DNA from: Chytriomyces cf. hyalinus JEL632
Lineage: Eukaryota; Chytridiomycota; Chytridiomycetes; Chytridiales; Chytriomycetaceae
Assembly (NCBI GenBank): GCA_025435555.1
Contig: JAIWWG010000059.1
Location: 171,008-235,007, forward strand
Direction of reading: 5' to 3'
Length of the DNA: 64,000 nucleotides
The position numbers and the translations under genes are program-made. The notes under the pieces are model-generated. The model worked only from the letters and a program-made list of their open reading frames with translations. It did not search any database and was not told the DNA's origin. The first letter of the stretch is position 1. Each line of letters starts with the position of its first letter. Positions 23,601-35,469 of this stretch are shown here, piece by piece.

Positions 23601-26600
23601 ATTTCGTGCAGTCTGGCATGGTACAGTGCAATCTGGTCCCTGTGCACCTCGGTCTCGGAATGAAGCTTGTGTTCCATTTCAAATTCGGATTCTTGGTCGC
23701 GTTTAAAGTATTTGACCTGAAAATTTAAACAGCCTTATGTCAGTGAAAACAATCAGAGCACTTTCAATGGAACCGACCTTGGGTGACCACACAAATGGTA
23801 CCATATCAAACGCAGAATGCGTCGACACGAAATTATAATCAATATCCAAAAACCATTCCTTGTGATCAAGGACATGATCTGAACCCGCAGATTTGTACTT
23901 GTTCTCTGCCCCAGACTTTTCACTCGCAAAGGAGATGGTTCTGCCTTCAACTTCAGAAAACTCCACTTTGGCCGTTTGGAGCAACCATTTCGACACGCAC
24001 GATGTTTCGGAAAAGCCTTCCTTTTTGATGATGACCTTTTTCTGCTCAAATACCATGTCAATGTCCATCCGCTTTGCCCCCAAACGAAGCCCAACGCCAC
24101 CAGTCGCGTCTTCGAATTCACAAAGAAAACTGAGAATCAGAGGATGCATGGAGCCTTTCAGGTGGTTGGTTTTGATGCTCCGACCAAGTTTCGGTTTTTC
24201 CAGGGTGGGGTCAATGTTCTTTTCGAACAGTGGGCCGCGGCGGATTGGGATAATAGCGAGCGGGGATTGGTAAACTGGTATGAGCTCGCAGAATCGGTAA
24301 TAAGATTCGTTTGTAAAACTGGCAGAAGGAAGAGTAAGCAACGCGCATAAACTAATCGAATCATTAAACCTCAAAAAGTCTGACGATGGCTCCGAAGAAT
24401 TGAATTTTGAATGCGGTGACTGGATATCATACACAACATGAATAAGCTTCGATCTGAAGCCATGATACGAATCCAGTACGACATTATTGTCTCCAACTGC
24501 ATACTCTGGTAGTTTAAGCAGGACCTCGCTGGCATAACAAAAACATTTAACACCATCAAATGAACACAGTATAGACGTACCTATGGTTCTTCCAAGGATC
24601 AATTTCGTTTTCATCCTCATCCAAAGTGGTGAACCGGATTCCAACGGCCAACCTCACTCCTCCACAAAGCTGCGCAAAGATATCGTCAACAACCTCCGCG
24701 CGATGCGCACCCGAGATTCTTCCTTCTTCGTGCGCTGAGCTCGGGATACTGAAAGTCAATTTCCCGCATTCAATCACGATATTCTCTTCCGGAATTTCGT
24801 TGCAGAATTCGATCTTGGCGCCGCTTCCGAAAGCGATATCAACTCCTTCAGTGCCATAATGGAAGCGAGCATCGTAGTAAGGCGTCATTGAACCCAAAAT
24901 GCGGAGCTTGAAATCGCCGGGGCCAATGTTGAATACTGTTTTTCCGAGATGGACCATGTGACGCATCTTGTCCCACCAACCAACTGAAAGATATTTTGTT
25001 TAGCAAAACATAAATTCTCGCTCGGTGAACGAGCTTACCAGGCGGACTTGGATCTACAGTGGCTTTTGTGAACGTGTCAAGAACGCGGATCATATCTGCC
25101 AGTGGCGGTTCGACGCACATTCCCCATGCCACAAAAAGAGGATTTGCTGTTGAAACATTTACATCCGTTTTGCTCTCAGCTATAAAAGGTATAGGTTTAA
25201 TACGGATCCTAACACAAGTAAAGCCCACTGACCGTAGATCTTGACTGGACACAAGTTTCTAGTAACACTGATTGCGGCAACATTCACAGGCTCCAGTCCA
25301 AGGTTCACAACCCTTTTACTTTCGCTGCTCGCGAAAATGTCCGCAATGATCAACAGCCCTTGCGTTGCCCACGTTGGAATGGACAAAGATCCCTTCTTGT
25401 CACCAGAAATTTGGACTAGAGGAACTGGGTAGTCACGCAACTGTAGGACAAAGTCATTCAACGTCGCCAGCACGTCTCGTGCGATTAAGTCGTCGTATAC
25501 AATGGCAACAGGTGTCTGTGGGTCAATGAAATGAATGGATTCTTCGATCGAAGATCCCGGAAGAGTCGGCGGAGTCACCACAGCAGACAAGTTGGTGATG
25601 GTTGCGGAAAGCAGAGCCGGATAAGCCAGATGAGCTGTACGGGATATTCTGCGGATCCAGCTTTTGGAGTTGTACTCTTGAATCGCCCAAAATGCGTCTT
25701 CAATCGAACTGTAAATTTGGAAGAATTAAACCTCGAATCTTGCGCAATTGGTAGTTCAAACCTTTTTAGCCCATCCCAATCTTGATCTCTCATGGGAACA
25801 GCGCGTTTCTGAAACGCCTTCTCCCGAGCTAACCTTCCAAACTGCTCCTCGAATCCCTCGCGGTAGTTGCGCGCAAGTTTGCTCTCAAATAAGTCATCCA
25901 GAATACGAAACGCGACTTTATCAATCTGAATACGATATTCAGGCATCTCGCTTTCTTTGAACAAAGTTTTGCCGACAGTGAGTTTCGCCATACTGACAAG
26001 CCCCATTCGTTCGAAAATGAGTTGTTTTACAGCTTTTTGGAAGTTGATCATGTCTTCGAAAAGGTCGCTGAATTCGAACGCGAAAGGGATTGTCACGTCG
26101 GCTTGCTTCCCGATGATGGATATTTTGATTTTATCGCCATTTTTTGCGTCCGGTAATGGTTGTTTGATAAAATCTAGAGTGATGGCGTTGATGAAGAGAA
26201 CCTTGTGCCACGTGTCTGATTTGTCTGGCGTGTTCAAAGTGACGCTTGTGATTGATCCAGACCCTCGTTGGTTCCCGGAAAGTTTCGCGCTCAGTTCTTT
26301 GAGGGATACTTCCAGCTTAGTGCCGCTGGCAAAATCTGCTTTCAGGTTGAGTGTTTTGATTTCAATTTCAAAATCAATGCCGGTCGGCCCGCCGTCTCTT
26401 GCGTTAATAATCTGAGAATAAACGTTAAAAAAAGCAGACAAACAAATCAACACATCCATTCACCTTGGTCATTTTTAAGATTGGCAAATACGAGGTGAAG
26501 CAAACGAAAAAGCGCCTTAAGTTCAGGTCCAAATCCAGTCCAGGAAATTCAAGCCCTAAAGCAGGCAAGACAGATTCTTTTCCAGGTCCCATGGCTTTGT

Positions 26601-29098
26601 GGAAACGCAACACCATGTGTTCCGAGAAAGCGACTTGTTCCGTCAAGGTGCATGAATACTGATTTTGTCGTTCCCCGTCTTTGGCCAACGCTCCGCTGAG
26701 GGACTCTACGGTGAGTCGGTTCGCAGACGCGTAAAATGTTTGACTCATGTCAGCGGCAATTTCGCCTTGGAATAAAACGTCTGCGCCATTTACGCTCATT
26801 GCGCATGTCAAGTTTTCCGAGGCAATCAATGAAACTCGAGTGCTCTTGAGCAGGAATGTGAACACGACTGGAACGGGTGGCACAGCCAGTGCCGCAGCTG
26901 GGTAAGCTGCTTTGATGAGAAGTACTTTTTGAATCAGCTGCGCGACAAATGTGCTCACGGCAAAAAAATCCAACTGCGGTTGCTGCTGGTCTGCTGATGC
27001 AGATGCCATGTTGGCCAAGTTCCCAGTCAAGTGCGCGAAAGCGCCGTCAATATGCACCAGAAGGTGTCGCTTTGTTACAGATATTGTGACAAAGCTACGA
27101 CTTTCAGCAATGTAGATGAGACTGTTTTGCAGGTCCAGCGTGTTGAAACAACAATGAGGCGGGGAGAGAGTGGCAGCGGATCCAGATTCCGCGGTGTATG
27201 CGACAAGCACGACTGGCGCCATAAACAAGGTCAAGTCATTCAACTGCAAGTCATTTTCAAATCCATTGGCATCATTCGCACTTTTTGGTAGATTGGAAAC
27301 AAGTCCAATCTGCTCGCAGGATACTGCCAAAAAAGCATCACACGCGTCATCATACCCTTTATACGAACCCAGCCGGATACCAAGAACCACATCATGAATA
27401 GCCAAATTTACTTCAAACGCGTAGTTTTCCACCAAAACATTTGTCCATCTTTGAAAATTTTTGAAAGCTCGCCCATCATTCGGCAATTTCGCACGTGTAG
27501 CTTTTTGCATAGTTGCGAGCAAATTCATGAGGATAAATACGCGACTGGGCAGGAGGATCTGCAGAGACTCAATGTGAGAAGCAAAGCGGATGAGCCCCTT
27601 TTTCGAAGCTGTCGCCGATAGCACGGGAATTGAGACTGCCAGCGCCAGATCAATTGCCGGAATGGAAATGATATTATGCTTCCGGAATGGCTTTCCGTCA
27701 GAGTTGTTGAACTGGCATTCCACCAAAACTCTTTCAGCTTTGATTGCGCATTCCATCCACAAGGTTTTATCTTCACTTGGTTCTGCAGTATTCGATTTCA
27801 GAGTTTCAGGCTCTCCTCCATTCTGCGAAGCATTGCCAAGGCTAATCGAAAGGTGCGTTTCGAAGTTAAAAGAATCCAGTTTGGCAATAACGGTGGGCAC
27901 ATCCAAATCAAATTCATCAAATCCAGGGATTGGAACAGATGGAGCCTGAATAATCAGTTGAGCCATAGTCATTTTGATGGATGGATAAAATCCATGAATT
28001 GCGGACAAGAATGAATGTCTCAACAATGAGATGTAGTATTCTTTGTTGGTGCTGTATTCGGCAAAAGCGGCGTCTGCGTCAAACATCTCAACTTGCGTCT
28101 GACTCTGCTTTTTCTGAGATTTCAATCTTGACAAGCATTGCATCACGGCATGGGCGGATTGAATGAATATAGCAGGCAGCGCTAAGGTGATGGAATGCTG
28201 ACCGGTTTTCATGTCGAGTTTGACAGTCAATGTTGATGGATCCACAAATCTGATAAGTTCGATATTCATATTGGCAGAACCGGAATCAGAATTCGATGAT
28301 GCATTTGCGCTTGCAGTTGCTGACATTTGCGAAACTTGAATCGATAAAACGATCGCGTTTTCTTTCGAATCCGGCGACGCAACTGGCGAATCAATCTTGG
28401 CAATGATGGAGAATTCCGGATCGCACACCCGCACAATCACACTTTCCATGTCTTCAACTTTCACATCCATCCCAGTCAGACATACTTCCATGGACACAAA
28501 ACGGAAGACGAAAGATGCCCGCATCGACAAAGATAAGCGTTTGATGATACGCACAGCAGACGCAGTCGCGTTGTCGACTGCGTGTTTCAGATTGAGCGCT
28601 TGTTGGTGTCTGCGGGGGGGTATGTTAGCGAATAACTTTAAACTTGACGCATTGGAACACTCACGCTGAGACAGCTTCGTTCTGATCTCCACTGAGCCAG
28701 GCTGCCACATCTGTTTCCATTCGCATTTTCCTCAACCTCACTGCTAACCCAGATACGTTGATGGTAACTTTAACTCGCCCTGCAGACATCTCCAATCCCA
28801 CGCCGATGCGTGCATTTTTCAATCCTACAGATACAACTTGCATGTCCTTGCCCGTATCGCTGCTGGCAGGCTCGAACTCGACGTCGCTCAGACCAGAAAC
28901 AACACCGACTCCGCCAACGCGCACTCCAAACGGTCTCAGCATCGGATTCAGAGCCATTACGAATCCTATTTTCACGCTGTAGTACAGTACTGTGAAGGCT
29001 ATCGAGGTGCGAATCAACCACCACAGCATTGTCTTGTTTATTAAAAACGTAAATATTGACATTCGAAAGCAATGTGAACTCAGACGTGCGAACAACAC
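20694..29098 (-). CDS. FMP27: FMP27/Hobbit/SABRE (BLTP2) bridge-like lipid-transfer protein
   Basis: Rod-shaped protein with a repeating beta-groove that carries lipids between membranes at ER contact sites. Thirteen exons (28665-29098, 26464-28609, 25762-26411, 25233-25708, 25039-25179, 24581-24983, 23778-24528, 23516-23716, 23364-23472, 23238-23309, 21156-23191, 20977-21091, 20694-20917) give 2585 aa, near the yeast length. Seen: an N-terminal membrane helix (WWLIRTSIAFTVLYYSVKIGF), the GFWDK-type box (VGWWDKMRH, about residue 1283), MVPFVWSPKVKYFKRD, FWPVWVPVESVTW, and the C-terminal LSYKGLKDKNIEDLNMF...EYRNKTW block. A 51-nt in-frame stretch near 24318-24368 (GTTTAATG to TTCTGCCAG) could be an extra intron. 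Start could also be Met13. The intron at 23310-23363 has a perfect CTAAC branch site. Confidence 0.93.
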
Positions 29099-29113
29099 AG
29101 CCTCGTTCAGGTA

Positions 29114-29155
29114 CCTGCTGGATGTGTTGTATAACCTGCTGGATGTGTTGTATAA
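29114..29155. repeat. 21-bp tandem duplication upstream of FMP27
   Basis: CCTGCTGGATGTGTTGTATAA occurs twice in a row just outside the FMP27 start codon. The related segment near 30790 has only a single, diverged version, so the doubling came after the larger segmental duplication. Confidence 0.9.
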
Positions 29156-29362
29156 TATGTCGACGCCCTACTATGCTCTCCCACAATTGGTAACTGAGAG
29201 TCAGGGTGCATTCACACCGTAAAAAGCTGCTCCATCATATTTAGTGGGGAGTCAACTACAGCATATCTGAATAAAATCCAGAACGCGAGAGCCCGTTTTA
29301 TGTTTGACTGTCAGTTCTGTTTCCAGTTCCATTTGTTGTTTTTTCCAAACGCGAAACCAACT

Positions 29363-30548
29363 ATGGAGACATCTGAGGAGACAGTCGAAAAGAGCCGTGT
29401 CGCTATGCCGCCATCAGAGATCAGCACAACCATGGACGTCGCAGGAGGTGGACGGGCACCCAAGGCCGCGCAGGAAGCAGTGACGTACAGCGGGGAGGAG
29501 CGTCGAGACAGATGGACCAAGATATCGAAGACAAGCAAGGACATCCTAGGCCGTCCTCGCACGTGTACAGTGCTATCTACAGCGGAGGTTTGTTTACTGG
29601 CTGTTTCTCAGAGTTCTTTCTCATCTCAATTGACACCTTCTTGAACGTAAATACGGTCCCCGTGTACGAAATGATGCACAAGAAAATTCAAATTATGCGA
29701 TGACTGGCTGAATGCGACACATATTCTGAAGGCGGCCGGTCTGTCCTAACCCAAGCGAGCAAAGATCCTCGAGATGGAAGTGCTGCAGGGACTGCATGAA
29801 AAAAGTTCAAGTTGGTTACGGAAAGTATCAGGGAACTTGGTGGGTGTTTACGCGTCGTTTGGTGTGGTGTGCTTGGCTGACAGACAAATGTGCTTTTTTT
29901 ACGTTTATCAAGGATCCCGAAAGAGGCGGGAATCAAACTGGCAAAGAGACACGGAGTCGATGGAGCCTTGCGACCAATGCTAGAGTTTTCTAAAAACAAT
30001 GGGGATATTGCTCTCTCCAAAATTTCATTCGACGCAGGAGACTCATCTTCGTTGCTTCCAAATGCGGGTGGTGTCGGCAAAACTGCAAGTTCGAGCATGG
30101 CAAACCCATCTCCTGCCATAGGGTCTCCTCTGCTTTCTTCGAATGCATATCTCTCTGCAAGCAATGCGGTCAATGAAGTCAGTTTTCGACCATTACGACC
30201 AAGAGATACCCTAACAACTTCCATTCCGACTTCTCCGATGCATTCGCCACTTCCATCTCGACGACCGGGTTCCGTCCAACCCTCATCCTCGCAATCATGC
30301 GCCCCGTCGCCTTCGATTCGTGAAAAAGTTTCATCGCCTCCTCAGAATGAAGTTCCATTTGTCCCACAAAAGAAACCTTTTGGGCCTCCAAGAAATCCGC
30401 GACAAGGTACTGCTGCCTCATCACCAGTTCTTTCAAATAAAGCATTGGCAAACGAAGCAGTCAAACGTCGCCGAATAAGCCACGACTACCACAGCACGGA
30501 AGCCCCAGCCTAGCCTCCAAGTGTTGACACGCGAACGGCGACGGATGT
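29363..30548 (+). pseudogene. Broken duplicate of the APSES transcription factor
   Basis: Near-copy of the 5' 60% of the intact gene at 31138. Lesions seen by aligning the two: a 1-nt deletion near 29511 (GACAGATGG versus GACACGATG), loss of 11 bp between two CGA trinucleotides at about 29699 that removes part of the DNA-binding domain and creates TGA, AAA to TAA at 29747-29749, an extra A in the run near 29800, and a TAG after the KRRRISHDYHS segment. The SAIYSGG exon end, the GTTTGT donor and the second-intron acceptor remain visible. Similarity stops at 30548, where FMP27-derived sequence begins. No ankyrin part. It cannot make a functional factor. Confidence 0.93.
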
Positions 30549-30812
30549 CTCAAACTCGACGTCGCTCAGACTTGAAACCTTACCGAAACCGCCCACGCGC
30601 ACTCCAAACGGCCCCAGCATTGGATTTAGTGACATTACGAATCATATCGCCACGCTGTAGCACAGCACCGTGGGGGCTATACCTGTGGGAACCAACGACC
30701 ACAGCATTGCTTGTTTTAATAAAGTGGTAGATTTAAGATTGGAAAGTAATCTGGACTTGGAACTGCGCATAACACAACCTGACTCAGGTACTTACTTGCT
30801 GGATCGGAGTCC
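30549..30812 (-). pseudogene. FMP27: Duplicated fragment of the FMP27 5' end
   Basis: Aligns with 28870-29130: the stretch coding GVRVGG, FVM-x-LNPML and CYSV on the minus strand, plus the 5' flank up to the CAGGTAC-x-TGCTGGAT block. It has a stop where the intact gene reads the YSVKIGF helix (CYSVAI then TGA), and lacks the rest of exon 1. Its left edge joins directly to the truncated regulator copy, its right edge grades into the promoter of the intact regulator. That order is expected of a tandem duplication of a block containing the FMP27 head and the regulator head. Confidence 0.88.
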
Positions 30813-31075
30813 TACCCAAACGATGCAGGTGTAACAAAACAGAAGACGTCAGTACCGCCCTCCGTCCCTGCATCAGGGATGTTGCCAATATGAGCCAGGC
30901 AAATCAGATGCGAGAAGGGAGGGCCAGTCAGTACGGTGTTGAAGGTGCGGCAGTTGGATGCTGATACTCCTCGTTACAGTCTCTCACACCCAGCAACCGA
31001 GAACCGCAGAAGGCCATGTATGCATTTGGCAGGCCCAAGGAAGACAGTTGCTTTGGATCATATCCAAAAATGAGA

Positions 31076-31130
31076 ACGCGTTTTTATTTCTGTTTTGCCA
31101 TTTCCATTTGTTCTTTTTCCAAACGCGAAA
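31076..31130 (+). promoter_or_regulatory. MCB- and SCB-like sites in the APSES-factor promoter
   Basis: ACGCGT at 31076-31081 and CGCGAAA at 31124-31130 lie 57 and 8 bp before the ATG. ACGCGT is the MCB element bound by Mbp1-type factors; CRCGAAA is the SCB element bound by Swi4-type factors. The gene downstream encodes that type of factor, so autoregulation is plausible. In the broken copy the first site reads ACGCGA, the second is kept. Site function is inferred. Confidence 0.45.
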
Positions 31131-31137
31131 CTCGAAA

Positions 31138-34100
31138 ATGGAGACATCCGTGGAGACAGTCGAAAAGAGCGCCGGCGCAATGCCGCCATCAGAGAGCAAG
31201 ACAGCCATGGATGTCGCAGGCGATGGACCGGCACCCAGGGCTGCGCGGGAGGCAGTGGCGGACGCCGCGGAGAAGGGTCGAGACACGATGAACCAAGACA
31301 TCGAAGACAAGCCAGGACCTCCTCGGCCGTCCTCGCACGTGTACAGTGCTATCTACAGCGGAGGTTTGTTTGCTGGCTGCTTTTCAAAGTTCTTTCTCAT
31401 CTCAATTAACTTCCCCACCTGTCGTCCTTCAACTTACATACGGTCCACAGTCCCCGTGTACGAAATGATGCACAAGAACATTCAAATTATGCGACGAATT
31501 CACGATGACTGGCTGAATGCGACCCATATTCTGAAGGCGGCCGGTCTGTCCAAACCCAAGCGAACAAAGATCCTCGAGATGGAAGTACTGCAGGGCCTGC
31601 ACGAAAAAGTTCAAGGTGGTTACGGAAAGTATCAGGGAACTTGGTGGGTGTTTACGCGTCGTTTGGTGTGGTGTGCTTGGCTGATAAACAAATGTGTTTT
31701 TTTTACGTTTATCAAGGATTCCGAAGGAGGAAGGCATCAAACTGGCAAAGAGACACAGAGTCGAAGGCGCCTTGCGACCAATCCTGGAGTTTGCCAAAGA
31801 CAACGGGGATATTGCTCTCTCCAAAATTTCATTCAACGCAGGAGCCTCATCTTCTTTGCATCCAAACGCGGGTGGCATCGGCAAAACTGCAAGTTCGAGC
31901 TTGGCAAGCTCTGTAACTTCTTCACCTGCACTATCAACAATATCGAAACTACCGAATCCAACCCCTCGCACGGGGTCTCCTCTGCTTACTTCGAATTCAT
32001 ACCTTTCAGCGAGCAATGCGGCCACTGGAGGCAGCTTTCGACCTTCTCGCGCAAACTCGGAGCCGCCATCTTCTCCGTTTATGCCTGGACCCATTACTTC
32101 ATTGCGACCAGGCGATACACCGACTGCTTCCATTCCAACTTCGCCGATGCATTCGCCACTTCCATCGCGACCGCAACGATCCGTTCAACCCTCATCTTCG
32201 CATACATACACCGCATCTCCTTTAATTCGAGAACAGGTTTCATCGCCTCCTCGGAATGAAGTTTCTTTCGTCCCGCAAAAGAGACCAGTTGGACGGCCTC
32301 CGAGAAATCCGCGACAAACTCCTGCTGCCTCATCACCACTTCTTTCAAACAAAGCCTCTACACTAGCAAGCCAAGCAGCCAAGCGTCGTCGAATAAGTCA
32401 CGACTACCACAGCTCGGAAGCCCCAGCCTCACCGCCAAGTGTAGACACGCGAATGGCAATGGATGTAGGACACGCGGTTTTTCTGAGTTCTGAACCGCAC
32501 ATTATGGGATCGAAAAGCGTACAATTGCTCGCGGAACCTGAAGCTGATGACGGTTATGTGAACCCAAAGTCGCAAAGAAATCGTGTTGAAATCATTTCGA
32601 AAGCGACATCGCAAGAAAAGTCACCTCTACCGGAATATGATCCATTTTCACTTTCGAATGAAGACCTCCAACGTGCATTACTCCTGGCATTGCATTTAAA
32701 CACACCCATCCCGGAACTTGTTCAACTCCTCCGAGCTCCTGGCGCTCGTTCCGGCGATTCTTCTCCGGTGCTAAATCCCGACAGAATTATCGACAGCCGG
32801 CAGCACACTGCGCTCCACTACGCAGCAACATACGCGCGAGCGGATCTTGTCAACATCTTGCTGTCGTATGGCGCTAACCCGTGCGCCGTCAGTCTTCGTC
32901 TTGAAACGCCTCTGATGCGCACAGTTTCTTCCAGCCATGCTTTCAATGCGCAGAATTTCAATGCTCTGCTGACAGATTTGGGAACTTCCAGTGCGCGATG
33001 TCTCGATGAACGTGGACAAAGCATCCTTCATCGGATTGCATCCATCACAACATTTGGCTCTCGTTTGACCGCCGAAAGCAATTACTACATGCGATGCGTT
33101 GTGGAATGGATCGATGATGGAGCATTTACCGCATGGCTGGACCACACTGGAGCCCTCCCAGCAAATGCTGCATCCGATGCTACATACAGAGCAAAAGCGA
33201 AAACTGTTGTTGGGGCGTTTGTGAATCAAAAGGATTCGGTGCGAGGTGACACTGCATTGCATCTTGCCGTCAGAGCGCGCGATTTTCAGGTCGTCGCGGG
33301 GTTGATGAGACTTGGAGCGAATGTGGATGTCTTGAATGATGAAGTAGAGAGGGTTGCGGATCTTTGTAAAAGCGCTGACGGTGACTTTGCGGATGAGAAA
33401 ATGCTGGAGGCGTTGCGGATTAATGTATCTGGACGAAGACGTGGAGTGGCTGCAAAGGGAGTTTTTGTTGCTACTTTACTAGGTGGTAATGGTGAGAAAT
33501 TTTCCTCACGGTTCTTCCAAGTGTCATGGAGGTTAAATAATCCACCTCAACAGAATCGTCCAACAGACCCAGTGCATTCCAACAGCAGATCCTGGCAAGT
33601 GAAAGTGAAATTGCAGAGATGCATCGCGCGCAGGCGCGTATGGAGCAACTTCATCGAACAGCAGCTGCCATCAAAAGAAAGCAGCAACAGCAACCCAAAT
33701 ATGTGCCACCTAAAACCCACATGTCAGAATCCGACCAACACAATCGACTCAGCAGCGCATCACCACCAACCTCTGTAACATTATCCGCTTATGATTCAAC
33801 TTCACCAAAACGTTTGCCAGAAAGTGTTGTACCTACAATCACACTAGCACAACCGTCGTCCAAATGCTCCAGTCTAAGCCCGACAATCACCCACAGCGAT
33901 CCAGAAAATGGTGAAACATCCGACTCCTCCCTACAACAACCACCCCATCTTCAGCTACAACAATCAACAGGGGATATATCGAAATTGCAAGAAGTGTCTC
34001 CTCCACAAATCCCGCGTGCGCTTGGTGGGGATTCTGCCATGTCATTTTCTCCTGCCTTGGCCCCACTTGATGCAATGAGTCATACAACTTGGCCATCTTC

Positions 34101-34359
34101 GTCAGGCCCTTCCATTCAACCTACCACAGCACCCTTCCTCACTCCACCGTCAACAGTAAAAGCATCCTTAAACGCCGCGTTGAACATGAAACGTTTACAA
34201 GGCCGATATGAAGCTACTGAACGCTCCACAAAGCGACTCTGGAACGAAATTGAAAAACTTATGCAAGTACGCGAGGATAAAACCAAGCGGTACAGGAGTT
34301 TGTTTGCAGATGCTTGTGGAGTCTCGGTTGAAACGCTGGAAGATGTTTTGAATTCATGA
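31138..34359 (+). CDS. APSES-domain G1/S transcription factor (Mbp1/Swi4/Res type)
   Basis: Sequence-specific DNA-binding subunit of an MBF/SBF-like complex that drives G1/S genes. Four exons (31138-31363, 31451-31643, 31717-33491, 33554-34359) give 999 aa. Seen: APSES (KilA-N) domain from about residue 74 (YSGVPVYEMMHKNIQIMRR, DDWLNATHILKAAGL, KRTKILE, HEKVQGGYGKYQGTWIP), long Ser/Pro linker with a basic patch (AAKRRRISHDYHS), ankyrin repeats (HTALHYAATYARADLVNILLSYGA, DTALHLAVRARDFQVVAGLMRLGA), a Gln/Ser-rich region, and a C-terminal coiled coil. The domain order is that of Mbp1 and Swi4. The C-terminal exon supplies the likely Swi6-type heterodimer contact. AATAAA at 34411. A broken partial duplicate lies upstream. 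Confidence 0.93.
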
Positions 34360-34595
34360 AAAAAATATAAGAGATGTTTGTTTTTGCTTATACGTGATTG
34401 ATGCGTGATAAATAAAGCAGTTGAAGTACATGGTTTTGAGCGTGTTTTTTGATACCGGTGAAAAAATAGGGGGCATATGACGCAACCAGAAAAGTCATCA
34501 TCATCATCATCAATCAAGGGCACCATTGTTGCTGAATAGTCCAGTAGCTGTATTCCCTGAGTCAGTGGGGAATCACTCAGCTGCTGGAGAAGGTA

Positions 34596-34631
34596 TTTTA
34601 GGATAGGTTTTAGGATAGGTTTTAGGACAGG
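34596..34631. repeat. 12-bp unit x3
   Basis: TTTTAGGATAGG occurs three times, the last copy with one change (GACAGG). It lies in the region between the transcription factor and the tRNA gene, where no protein gene is supported. Confidence 0.9.
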
Positions 34632-35064
34632 TTCCATACGCCCAGATTGGTAAAAAACAGGTTGGGTCCAAGTGATGGAATCATGGAATCCACAACGTGA
34701 CCAGTTATAAAAGTTACATACAGAGATAAAGCTGGTTGCTGGCCAAGTAATCACCACTTTCTCTGCCCTCTGACCTGACTGATTACCCTGCACACTCACC
34801 CCCAATGCGCTCTACAGCAAAAGGATTGCATGGTGTGCCAGCACCAGCCAAAGCATCCCTCACTGATTTTGAAAGTAGTTGTCTGTTCCATGGTTGGATT
34901 CGTGAGACATTACGACAACATATTTTCAAAGTTATCACTGTCTTTTTTCTTTCGTGTCCCTTTAAATAAATCAAAGTCAAAGCAGGCGTGCGTTGCTCGT
35001 TAGTCACGGTTGAAAAGAAAAATGATGCCAAAACGAAACTTGATGGATGACCTAAAAGCAAAGG
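34632..35064. other. Intergenic, no gene seen
   Basis: AT-rich flank of the transcription factor and of tRNA-Gly. Minus-strand open frames here lack any family signal. A run of TCATCATCATCATC lies just left of it near 34497. Confidence 0.4.
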
Positions 35065-35136
35065 TGCAGTAGCCGGGATTCGAACCCGGGTCGCATGCTT
35101 GGAAGGCAGGCATAATAACCACTATACAACTACTGC
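35065..35136 (-). tRNA. tRNA-Gly (anticodon UCC)
   Basis: The minus strand folds as a 72-nt tRNA: 7-bp acceptor stem GCAGTAG/CTACTGC, discriminator A, D-arm with TATAGTGGTTA, anticodon loop CTTCCAA (anticodon UCC), and T-arm CCGGG-TTCGAAT-CCCGG. The box A and box B promoter sequences are intact and there is no intron. One odd point is a C-U mismatch inside the anticodon stem (CCTGC opposite GCATG), while the remaining pairs hold. Confidence 0.95.
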
Positions 35137-35469
35137 TGCTGACTTTTCAAAAAAGCAGCAACAATATTTTCGTATTATCCAATCAAGAAATTCTCAACAA
35201 CCAACGGCGTCATCAACAATCCCTTGACTCATGTAAAATTCAGACTCATAGTTCTTGGAAATGGATGCTCAATAGGCGTCATTTTACTCTTCAATTTCAT
35301 GTTGAGTCAACATACAAGGGAGTTGGTTGTAAATAATCTCGTCATCAGCGCACACCATCCTTGTCACCATCCCCACGCCGGAATCATATAAATAAAGACA
35401 AAATTGCTGGGTGGAATGCTATCAATCAGAAACATCAAAACAACCAACTAAAACAAACAAAACGCAAGA
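35137..35469. other. Intergenic, no gene seen
   Basis: 333 bp between tRNA-Gly and the dioxygenase start; carries both their upstream regions. A GAATCATATAAATAAAG patch lies about 85 bp before the dioxygenase ATG. Confidence 0.4.

Noticed and set aside
24318-24368. Extra 51-nt intron in FMP27 exon 7
   Set aside because: Left out of the model because the stretch is open and in phase; its GT...CAG ends are plausible, so it is mentioned only as an option.
34497-34512. TCA trinucleotide run as a regulatory or coding microsatellite
   Set aside because: Only about five units in intergenic DNA; nothing links it to a function.
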